Translations under genes and position numbers: made by a program
Notes under the pieces: generated by a model
The model's input: only the letters and a program-made list of their open reading frames with translations
What the model was told of the DNA's origin: nothing
Database searches by the model: none
Part shown: positions 57,780 to 64,000 of the stretch, in pieces
Layout: every line of letters starts with the position of its first letter
How positions within the stretch are numbered: position 1 is the stretch's first letter
Assembly (NCBI RefSeq): GCF_018128905.1
Contig: NZ_CP063808.1
Coordinates: 248,001-312,000 of the forward strand
DNA length: 64,000 nt
From: Streptomyces sp. A2-16
GTDB taxonomy: Bacteria; Actinomycetota; Actinomycetes; Streptomycetales; Streptomycetaceae
Direction of reading: 5' to 3'

Positions 57780-57826
57780 TGGAGCGGGTGACGAGAATCG
57801 AACTCGCGCTCTCAGCTTGGGAAGCT
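57780..57826 (-). repeat. attR: 47-bp repeat inside tRNA-Gly
   Basis: Identical to 42289-42335. It covers the tRNA from the anticodon arm to the 3' end, so insertion restores a functional tRNA. Confidence 0.93.
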
Positions 57827-57853
57827 GATGTTCTACCATTAAACTACACCCGC
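57783..57853 (-). tRNA. tRNA-Gly (anticodon CCC)
   Basis: 71 bases. Acceptor GCGGGTG pairs with CACCCGC, D arm with GTTTAATGGTAGAAC, anticodon stem TCAGC/GCTGA around loop TTCCCAA (anticodon CCC), and T arm GCGAG/CTCGT around TTCGATT. No CCA is encoded. It is the only intact copy; five partial 3' copies lie to the left. Confidence 0.96.
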
Positions 57854-58125
57854 GTGAGGCACCGGACGGAACCGGTGTCGAACGCAACGTTACCTTACCT
57901 CATGCCAGGCCCCCGGCGCTGAAGCCGTGGGGCCTGAGTGCGTTCGGGGGGTGGGACGGGGCTGCGGGGCGCGGGAGTTGGGGCGTACGGTGGAGAGGTG
58001 GAAGAGGGTCCGGGCGGGACCGGAGTGCCGCCTGGAGGGTCGTCCCGTCCATCCCGTAATGTGGCATTTGTCGTCAGGTGAGCAGTAGCCCGACGCGGCT
58101 CTTGGGGAAGGGACTCTAGGACTTG

Positions 58126-58284
58126 ATGGAGCGCACCGTCGTCCGTTGTGCCGATGGGCACGTGTTCAGCACCGCTTCGTTCCCGATGCAGCAGGCCGAG
58201 CGCCTCGGTCCCGGACGGCTCGTCCGGTGTCCTCGCTGTGCCCGGCTTCGCAGCGTCGTTCCGGTGGCCTTGGAGAAGCACTGA
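58126..58284 (+). CDS. Small zinc-ribbon-like conserved protein
   Basis: 52 residues, ATG 58126. 'MERTVVRCADGHVFSTASFP' and 'LVRCPRCARLRSVVPVALEK' give C-x3-H and C-x2-C, a likely zinc site. I recognise it as a small protein conserved in Streptomyces near dcd. Ribosome site weak (AGGAC). Role unknown; it could bind RNA or protein. Confidence 0.75.
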   Translation: MERTVVRCADGHVFSTASFPMQQAERLGPGRLVRCPRCARLRSVVPVALEKH

Positions 58285-58365
58285 AGAGAAGCGGTAGAGA
58301 TCGGTAGCAGGCGCGCGGGTCCGTCCGATTGTGGTCGGTCCGCGCGCCTTGCGTATCCTCGGGGC

Positions 58366-58941
58366 GTGCTTCTCTCAGACAAGGACATCCGGGCCGAGAT
58401 CGACGCCGGGCGGGTACGGATCGATCCCTACGACGAATCCATGGTGCAGCCGTCCAGCATCGACGTGCGCCTCGATCGCTTCTTCCGGGTGTTCGAGAAC
58501 CACCGCTACCCCCACATCGACCCCGCCGTCGAGCAGTCGGACCTCACGCGGCTCGTGGAGCCGGAGGGCGACGAGCCGTTCATCCTGCACCCCGGGGAGT
58601 TCGTGCTCGCCTCCACGTACGAGGTCATCACGCTCCCCGACGACCTCGCCTCGCGGCTCGAGGGCAAGTCCTCCCTCGGTCGGCTCGGGCTCGTGACCCA
58701 CTCCACCGCCGGGTTCATCGACCCCGGTTTCAGCGGGCACGTCACCCTGGAGCTGTCGAACCTCGCGACCCTCCCCATCAAGCTCTGGCCGGGGATGAAG
58801 ATCGGCCAGCTGTGCATGTTCCGGCTCTCCTCGCCGGCCGAGTTCCCCTACGGCAGCGAGCGCTACGGCTCCCGGTACCAGGGCCAGCGCGGTCCCACCG
58901 CCTCCCGCTCCTTCCTCAACTTCCACCGGACCCAGGTATGA
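58366..58941 (+). CDS. dcd: dCTP deaminase
   Basis: 191 residues, GTG 58366. The signature '[20 protein letters not shown]' and '[15 protein letters not shown]' contains the catalytic Glu and nucleotide-binding Ser/Arg, with '[10 protein letters not shown]' near the N terminus and '[14 protein letters not shown]' at the end. It converts dCTP to dUTP (or directly to dUMP in bifunctional forms) for thymidylate synthesis, as a homotrimer. It overlaps the phosphoribosyltransferase gene by ATGA. Confidence 0.97.
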   Translation: MLLSDKDIRAEIDAGRVRIDPYDESMVQPSSIDVRLDRFFRVFENHRYPHIDPAVEQSDLTRLVEPEGDEPFILHPGEFVLASTYEVITLPDDLASRLEGKSSLGRLGLVTHSTAGFIDPGFSGHVTLELSNLATLPIKLWPGMKIGQLCMFRLSSPAEFPYGSERYGSRYQGQRGPTASRSFLNFHRTQV

Positions 58942-59447
58942 GCGCCGTACGGGAGAACCTCACCTACGAGGCGTTCGGCACCGCGGTCCGTGAGCTCGCG
59001 CAGACCATCGCCGACGACGGCTACGAGCCGGACATCGTGCTCTCCATCGCCCGCGGCGGGGTCTTCGTCGCCGGGGGTCTGGCCTACGCGCTCGACTGCA
59101 AGAACATCCACCTGGTGAACGTCGAGTTCTACACCGGTGTGGGGACCACCCTGGAGATGCCGGTCATGCTGGCTCCCGTCCCCAACACCATCGACTTCTC
59201 CGACAAGAAAGTCCTCATCACCGACGACGTCGCCGACACCGGCAAGACGCTCAAACTGGTACGCGACTTCTGCCTCGACGCCGTCGCCGAGGTCCGTTCC
59301 GCGGTCATCTACGAGAAGTCCCAGTCCCTGGTGAAGTGCGAGTACGTCTGGAAGCGCACGGACGACTGGATCAACTTTCCGTGGAGTGTTCTGCCTGTGG
59401 TGCGTAAGGCGGGGGAGCCGCTCACCCCGTCGAAGGAAGCGCTCTGA
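58938..59447 (+). CDS. Phosphoribosyltransferase
   Basis: 169 residues, ATG 58938. The PRPP loop is '[20 protein letters not shown]', with '[20 protein letters not shown]' as the N-terminal nucleotide loop and '[20 protein letters not shown]' near the end. It resembles xanthine/hypoxanthine-guanine transferases and GpT-like salvage enzymes. The link with dcd suggests nucleotide salvage. The base specificity cannot be read from sequence. Confidence 0.92.
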   Translation: MSAVRENLTYEAFGTAVRELAQTIADDGYEPDIVLSIARGGVFVAGGLAYALDCKNIHLVNVEFYTGVGTTLEMPVMLAPVPNTIDFSDKKVLITDDVADTGKTLKLVRDFCLDAVAEVRSAVIYEKSQSLVKCEYVWKRTDDWINFPWSVLPVVRKAGEPLTPSKEAL

Positions 59448-59516
59448 CCCGGCTGCGCACGTGGATGGCGGCTTGAGTCTCGGCGAAGTCGCTCATCGAA
59501 GGTGCACTGGACGGTG

Positions 59517-59939
59517 TCAGGAGAGTGCTCCTGCCACGGCCCCTGCCACGAGCAGCAAAGCGACGAGCAGCTGGATTGCGAGACCCACGTGGGATCCGAA
59601 AGAGGCCAGATAGTACGCGCTCTCGGCGGACGAGGGTTTGCGGGTGTCGAACACGACGGGAACCTCCTCACCCTCCCACGGCGGTGGCTTGGGGGCGGTG
59701 ACGAGCGCCCAGACCTCCTCGCCGTCGGCCGTCCGAAAGGAACAGTTCAGTTTCTCCACCGCCGTGCCGCCGCGGCGTATGCGCTCATGGCAGACGGCCA
59801 GGGTTTCCACCCCGTTCTTCCGCAGCCGACGGTTTCGCAGTTGCTGGGGGATGAAAAGGAGCGACGTGATGCCGAAGGGAACAGCGATGATCAGGAACGG
59901 GATGCCGTAGTTCGTGTCGCTCGCGAGCGTGGTGTGCAA
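59517..59939 (-). CDS. DUF3592-like membrane protein
   Basis: 140 residues from TTG 59939, which has GGGGGG six bases upstream; an in-frame start at 59981 is possible. Two helices ('YGIPFLIIAVPFGITSLLFI' and 'GSHVGLAIQLLVALLLVAGA') flank a domain with 'KNGVETLAVCHERIRRGGTA' and 'GEEVPVVFDTRKPSSAES', the DUF3592 pattern. Function unknown. Confidence 0.72.
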   Translation of the reverse strand: MHTTLASDTNYGIPFLIIAVPFGITSLLFIPQQLRNRRLRKNGVETLAVCHERIRRGGTAVEKLNCSFRTADGEEVWALVTAPKPPPWEGEEVPVVFDTRKPSSAESAYYLASFGSHVGLAIQLLVALLLVAGAVAGALS

Positions 59940-60030
59940 CTGCGTTCCCCCCGGTAAGTCGCGTGATGCCGCAGCATACAAACTGTCGCCGGGGCGGTGG
60001 TCGGTCGATTGTGCGCAGCGCCTTGGTTCT

Positions 60031-60810
60031 CTACTGGCTTCGTCCCGTGGGAACGGCCGGCACCCCCGCGGACCCCGTGAGGGACAGGGGAGTGATCAGG
60101 CCCGCCACCACGGCCTGGACGATGACGTCGTTGGCGGCTCGTTCGCTGCCGACTCCCGCCGTGTAGAGGCGGGCGGGGACGACCAGGAGGAGGGCCCACC
60201 AGGGTGACTGCAGCCAGCTGAGGGTGGCTGTCAGGCCCAGGAGGGCGTAGGCGACGTTCTTGCGGAACTCCGCTTCGCCCACCGCTCGGTCGTACTCGTT
60301 GAACAGGTCGTAGCTGGCGATCAGCAGCTTGGTGCGCAGCTGGCGGGTCTCGCCGAGGATGTCCCGTACCGCCAGGCCGACCACGAGGCGTTCGCCGCGT
60401 TCGCGTTCCGGGTTCACGGCCGCGGTGGCCTCCGGCGCGGAGCGGGGCAGCCGTCCCTGGTCCTGCAGGAAGCTGACCAGGTCGTCGTACGCGAGACGCG
60501 ACACGCGCGGTGCGAGGGCTGTGCCACCGCTGCGGAACCTCGCCGCCTTCGGCGCTTCCCGCGCGTTCACGGTGACCACGCGAACGGCGAGCATGGCGCC
60601 GATGAGGTAGGCGAGGAAGGCTCCGGACGCGAGCACTCCGGTGGGACCTATCAAGTCCCCGAGGCGATACAGCGAAGCCCATACGCCGTGTGCCTTCTGC
60701 GGTGTCGGGACCCGGTCCTCCAGGATCAGCCAGAGCGTCAGGAGCCAGATGCAGCCTGTCGCGAGCGGTGCTCGGACATCGCGAAGGCCCGGCAACAGAT
60801 TCGCCAGCAA
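60031..60810 (-). CDS. Membrane protein of unknown function
   Basis: 259 residues from TTG 60810 (GGGGGA four bases upstream). About four transmembrane helices ('ATGCIWLLTLWLILEDRV', 'TGVLASGAFLAYLIGAMLAV', 'FRKNVAYALLGLTATLSW', 'LIVQAVVAGLITPLSL'-like end) around a helical cytoplasmic middle. I recognise no family. It may share a transcript with the gene at 60907. Confidence 0.7.
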   Translation of the reverse strand: MLANLLPGLRDVRAPLATGCIWLLTLWLILEDRVPTPQKAHGVWASLYRLGDLIGPTGVLASGAFLAYLIGAMLAVRVVTVNAREAPKAARFRSGGTALAPRVSRLAYDDLVSFLQDQGRLPRSAPEATAAVNPERERGERLVVGLAVRDILGETRQLRTKLLIASYDLFNEYDRAVGEAEFRKNVAYALLGLTATLSWLQSPWWALLLVVPARLYTAGVGSERAANDVIVQAVVAGLITPLSLTGSAGVPAVPTGRSQ

Positions 60811-60906
60811 GTCGTCCCCCTGATCCGCGTGCTGTCCTTGGCGACAGCAGGTCTTCGAGATCGCCGTCCCGGACGGTTCCCAGGGGCAACGGTCGCACCG
60901 GAGTGC

Positions 60907-61377
60907 TCAGGACTCCAGGGCCTCCAGGTCCCGCCGGAAGACCGTGCGGGCCGCGCGGGTTGCGTCTCCGTGGGCCTGGCGGGCTGCGTCGTACTCGTGG
61001 GACGCCAGTGTGGATCCGGACGCGAGTGTCTCCCGGATGCGGCGCAGGGCGTGGTACGAGGCGTCCACGGCTTCGGAGACGTCGTCCGGTGCCGTGAGGA
61101 CGAGCCGTTCTCGCGCCTCGTCGCACCCCGACGCCTGGAACGCCTGCCGTATCTTGGCCGCCCTCAGCTGAGGGTCGGAGCAGTCCTCGTCGGCGGCGAG
61201 CCGCATGGCCTCGTGTGCGCGACGAAGGGCCACCAGGCAATCCGCGTACATGGTCCGGCGGTCCTGCAACCTGTTGTGCCTGACGGTCCGCCGCCACCGC
61301 AAGTGCTCGCCGGCCAGTGTCGCCCCGATGCCGAGCACCGCGCCCAGGGCCGTTCCTACAAGCGTCCCCCACTCCAC
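60907..61377 (-). CDS. Membrane-anchored helical protein
   Basis: 156 residues if started at GTG 61377 ('VEWGTLVGTALGAVLGIGAT'); a TTG at 61410 is possible. An N-terminal helix anchors a cytoplasmic coiled segment ('GEHLRWRRTVRHNRLQDRRT', 'YADCLVALRRAHEAMRLAAD'). Proteins of this type are common and unassigned in Streptomyces. Topology resembles the one at 47533. Confidence 0.68.
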   Translation of the reverse strand: MEWGTLVGTALGAVLGIGATLAGEHLRWRRTVRHNRLQDRRTMYADCLVALRRAHEAMRLAADEDCSDPQLRAAKIRQAFQASGCDEARERLVLTAPDDVSEAVDASYHALRRIRETLASGSTLASHEYDAARQAHGDATRAARTVFRRDLEALES

Positions 61378-61465
61378 GGGGAAGATCGTGCCACACGCCC
61401 CTGACGTCAACGGCGAAGGGCTCCCGGCCGCAGTGCGTCGGGAGCCCTTGGCGGTGCCGGGGAAC

Positions 61466-62341
61466 CTAGAAGGTGCCCAGCTTCACGATCGACAGCAGCG
61501 CGATCAGCTGGATCGCCGAGGCGCCCAGGGCCTTCGGCCACGGGAGGTCGTGGGACCTGGAGACCATCAGGGTCAGCAGAGCGCCGGCCGCCACCCAGGT
61601 CGCCCAGCCCAGGATCTGGACGAAGGGCGCGTCGCCGCCGAGGAACATGGCCACGATCAGGCGGGGCGCGTCGGTCAGGGACATGATCAGCATGGAGAGG
61701 CCGACCGTGGGCTGCCACGCCCCGTCGCCGCCGAGCTGGCGGGCCAGGGCGTGGGTGACGACGCCCAGGACGAAGGCGGAGAGGACCATGGCGACGGCCG
61801 TGGTCAGGACGATGGGGATCGCGTTCGACAGGGTGGCGTTGATCGCGTCCTCTCGGGCGCCCTCGAAGCCGAAGACCGCGAGCAGGCCGTAGAAGAAGGT
61901 CACGACGAGGGCCGGGCCCCACATCGTGTAGTCACGCATCTGGAGGAAGGTCTGCTTGGGCGAGAGCAGGATGCCCTTCAGGAGTTCTTTCCAGTGCAGG
62001 CGGGGGCCCACCGGGCCGGCGGGGGCCGAGCCCGCGCGGTAGGTGCCGCCCTGGTTGTAGGGGTCCTCATCGACCGAGAACGCCTGGGTGTGGCCCGGGT
62101 TGTTCGCCGCGTACGGGTCATGGCCGCCCTGCGGATGCGGGGCGCCGCTGCCGTCGCCGAAGTACTCCGGCTCGTCGTAGCCGCCACCGCCGCCCTGGGT
62201 CCACTGACCCGGGTGGGGCTGCGGCGCGGGGGGATAGCCGTACGGCTGTCCCTGGGGCGCCTGCTGCCCGTACGGAGGTTGTTGCGGTCGCGTGTGAGGA
62301 GCGCCGTTGTCCCGGCCGCGTCCGATCCTGAATCCAGCCAC
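61466..62341 (-). CDS. Yip1-domain membrane protein
   Basis: 291 residues from GTG 62341 ('VAGFRIGRGRDNGAPHTRPQ'), the start used by the family; an in-frame upstream start exists at 62422. A Gln/Pro/Gly-rich N terminus of about 110 residues precedes 'LHWKELLKGILLSPKQTFLQ' and four to five transmembrane helices ('WGPALVVTFFYGLLAVFGFE', 'IPIVLTTAVAMVLSAFVLGV', 'ILGWATWVAAGALLTLMVSR'). Yip1 proteins act in membrane trafficking in eukaryotes; the bacterial role is unknown. Confidence 0.85.
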   Translation of the reverse strand: MAGFRIGRGRDNGAPHTRPQQPPYGQQAPQGQPYGYPPAPQPHPGQWTQGGGGGYDEPEYFGDGSGAPHPQGGHDPYAANNPGHTQAFSVDEDPYNQGGTYRAGSAPAGPVGPRLHWKELLKGILLSPKQTFLQMRDYTMWGPALVVTFFYGLLAVFGFEGAREDAINATLSNAIPIVLTTAVAMVLSAFVLGVVTHALARQLGGDGAWQPTVGLSMLIMSLTDAPRLIVAMFLGGDAPFVQILGWATWVAAGALLTLMVSRSHDLPWPKALGASAIQLIALLSIVKLGTF

Positions 62342-62460
62342 GTCTTCGAACGTACCTGGTCCCGGAGGACGGTGTGCGCGGCCCGGCGTCCCGGGGACGG
62401 CTTTGCTGCCGAGCTGTGACATCCCTTAAGGGAGTTCTCAGCCGTCCCCTACGGGGCTGC

Positions 62461-62660
62461 CGCACCGGGGATGCGGGGCTCGCGCACCGGGGATGCGGGG
62501 CTCGCCACCGGGGATGCGGGACTGCCACACCGAGGTTGCGCGGCTCCCGCGCCCACGTTGCGCCGCTCCCGTACCAGGGGTGCGCGGCTCCAGCACCCGG
62601 GGTGGTACGGGACCCGCCACCCGGGGTACGGGACCCCGCATCCCGGGTACGGGGCTCCCC
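62461..62660. repeat. Degenerate 20-23-bp tandem repeats
   Basis: About nine units of the type CACCGGGGATGCGGGGCTCG, clear in the first three and progressively altered towards 62660. They fill the gap between the Yip1 gene and the end of the FG-GAP gene. No protein or spacer structure is present. Confidence 0.78.
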
Positions 62661-62678
62661 ACCCCGCCACCCGCCACC

Positions 62679-63048
62679 TCAGTCAGCCAGCGCCCCGCCG
62701 AAGAACGCGCGGTTGCCCAGGCCCAGGCCGTTCACGGGCAGCGTGGTCGAGCCCGTGCCCGTCGGGCCGGAGGCGGTGCCGGGGAAGAGGTGCAGGCGGC
62801 CGATGTCCGGTGCGGAGACGACGAGTTCGGCGCGGCCGTCCCGGTTGTAGTCGCGCAGCAGGGCCGAGGTGCCGAACCAGGAGTCGCCCTCGACGGCCGG
62901 GCGCTGGAAGCCGGGCGTGGTGTAGTCGGTCTGGCGGGAGTTGGTGCCGGTGAGACCGGACCGTCCGCCGCGCAGGACGGTGACCGCGCCGGCGCGCCAG
63001 AACTTGCTGCCGAGCGTCTTGGGTTGTACGGGAGTTCGCGCCCGCCCG
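62679..63048 (-). pseudogene. 3' part of a frameshifted FG-GAP protein gene
   Basis: This frame ends at 62679 and reads 'TLGSKFWRAGAVTVLRGGRS', 'TDYTTPGFQRPAVEGDSWFG' and 'DYNRDGRAELVVSAPDIGRL', ending 'GNRAFFGGALAD', the C terminus of integrin-alpha-like FG-GAP proteins. It lacks a start of its own: a TGA lies just upstream in frame. The rest of the protein continues in another frame from 63074. Confidence 0.72.
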
Positions 63049-63073
63049 TGATGTCAGGAACCGAGACCCGTGG

Positions 63074-64000
63074 TGTCAGGAACCGAGAAACGCCGACGTG
63101 GAGAACGTCACGGCGGGCTCGGGGCTCAGAAGCCCCTTCTTGGCCCCGGAGAACACGGCCACGGTGTCCTTCGTCTCGCTCCGGTACGTCCGCACCGCCA
63201 GGTCCGCCCGGCCGTCGCCGTCGAAGTCGCCGACCGCGACGACCCGGGTGGTGCCGGTGGCGGGGGGTTCGACGGTGACCGTCGCCCTGGTGGACGGACC
63301 TGTCGTACGGCCCTCGAAGACGCGCAGGCGCGAGCCGCTGGAGACCAGTTCGCTCAGGCCGTCGCCGTCGAAGTCGGCGGAGTCCAGGACCGAGCCGGGG
63401 GAGGCCAGGGAGCCCTTCGTCGCGGTGGGGAGGTCGTAGCGCAGTGACGTTCCGCCCATGGCGCCGACGGCCGCGTCCAGGGTCTTGCCGCGGCCGAAGG
63501 AGCCGAGGGCCACGTCGATCCCGGACGGCAGGACGGCCCCGGTGCGGGTCGGGCCCGCCGGACCGCCGAGGACCACGGCCGCGGGGCCGGTGCCCTGTGT
63601 CGTACGGACGATGAGGTCGTCGTAGCCGTCGCGGTCGACGTCGGCCGCCGGGCCCGTGGGGACCTCGCCGGGCGAGGTGATCGGGGCGCCGGCCTTGCGC
63701 GGGGCGCCCTTGCGGGTGAACGGACCGCGCAGGTAGGTGAGATGGCCGCCGGTGGCGTGCAGGACCAGGTCCTTCGCGCCGTCGCCGTCGAAGTTGCCGC
63801 AGACCGGCTGGTCGGGCCAGTCGTTGCCGACGCGGGCGGCGGCCGGGACGGTGAGGTGGACGGCCTTGCCGGTGAGGCCGGTAGGGGAGCCGAAGAGGAT
63901 CTGGAGCGGGACCGGGGGACGGCCCTGGCCGTCGTAGGGCGGGTCGGTGGAGACGACGAGGTCCGTGAAGCCGTCCTTGTCCAGGTCGCAGGAGGCCTCC
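63074..64000 (-). pseudogene. FG-GAP repeat protein, 5' part beyond window, frame ends early
   Basis: Open from the window edge to a TGA at 63074-63076, about 308 residues seen. FG-GAP calcium loops: 'CDLDKDGFTDLVVST', 'GNFDGDGAKDLVLHA', 'DVDRDGYDDLIVR', 'DFDGDGLSELVSSGS', 'DFDGDGRADLAVRT'. It ends 'FSTSAFLGS' where a continuation like 'KFWRAGAVTVL' is expected and is found in another frame. A 22-bp tandem duplication (63045-63088) sits at the break. A secreted or surface protein if intact; it could also simply end here. Confidence 0.75.

Larger units (their letters stand above)
42289..57826 (+). mobile_element. Actinomycete integrative and conjugative element (AICE) at tRNA-Gly
   Basis: A 15.5-kb element bounded by identical 47-bp repeats (42289-42335 and 57780-57826), the second being the 3' part of an intact tRNA-Gly. 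Core order from the right end: integrase, excisionase, RepSA-like initiator, three small membrane/transfer proteins, DUF2637 SpdB-like protein, FtsK-type transfer ATPase, SCO3933-like regulator, GntR repressor, NUDIX hydrolase. This is the pSAM2/SLP1 layout, with conjugation by double-stranded transfer. All core genes look intact. Left cargo at 42.5-50.2 kb is lower in GC and contains uncharacterised genes and IS5 relics. Confidence 0.92.

Noticed and set aside
62461..62660. Possible CRISPR array
   Set aside because: Units are contiguous with no spacers, degenerate, and there are no cas genes anywhere in the window.

Overview
The window is high-GC (about 70%) actinobacterial DNA with third-position G/C bias, many GTG starts, ATGA/GTGA gene overlaps and families typical of Streptomyces: DUF5994, GAF-ANTAR and SpoIIE-type regulators, CU044_5270, and an SLP1/pSAM2-type integrative element. 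I read it as a Streptomyces chromosome. The base composition drops in parts of 42.5-48 kb.

Layout. (1) 0-10.3 kb is a stress-regulator block: MarR and CBS fragments, three DUF5994 proteins, a soluble-looking acyl desaturase, a STAS/GAF-ANTAR/GAF-ANTAR operon, a PRC-barrel/small membrane protein/SpoIIE phosphatase operon, and another STAS protein. (2) 11.7-14.9 kb holds an ice-binding-like secreted protein with a Gly/His/Lys-rich tail, then a coupled DUF5819 + HTTM pair that resembles SdpA/SdpB; two tRNA-Gly 3'-end-like sequences bracket it. (3) 15-20 kb: membrane desaturase and an Asp23/AmaP envelope-stress cluster. (4) 20-25 kb: a second regulator block paralogous to block 1, including an ANTAR gene with an in-frame TGA. 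(5) 25.4-31.2 kb, minus strand: two-component system followed by an ApbE/ferric-reductase-like/NuoF-like/ferredoxin redox operon, with a tandem 18-bp repeat between them. (6) 31.4-42.3 kb: integrase remnants, tRNA-Gly 3' fragments, a 402-bp duplication flanking a secreted FG-GAP protein, a VapBC-like pair, and a sigma factor/CU044_5270/subtilisin operon. (7) 42.3-57.8 kb: an apparently complete 15.5-kb actinomycete integrative and conjugative element (AICE) with exact 47-bp att repeats, integrase, Xis, RepSA-like initiator, FtsK-type transfer protein, Spd-like proteins, a GntR/KorSA-like repressor with several look-alike operators, NUDIX, and uncharacterised cargo that includes two inverted IS5-type relics. 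(8) 57.8-64 kb: intact tRNA-Gly(CCC), dcd, a phosphoribosyltransferase, membrane proteins and a broken FG-GAP gene; this looks like conserved chromosome.

How it fits together. The tRNA-Gly gene appears to have been a repeated integration target. Six copies of its 3' part lie in the same orientation at about 11.0, 14.9, 31.6, 35.2, 42.3 and 57.8 kb, and three of the five intervals end with an intact or decayed integrase next to the att copy, as expected for serial insertion. The two most unusual intervals carry no recombinase and only one secreted-protein operon each: the ice-binding/SdpAB-like trio and the FG-GAP protein. The regulator blocks look like partner-switching and antitermination modules for stress or osmotic responses. 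All function statements rest on reading motifs by eye; no database search was possible.
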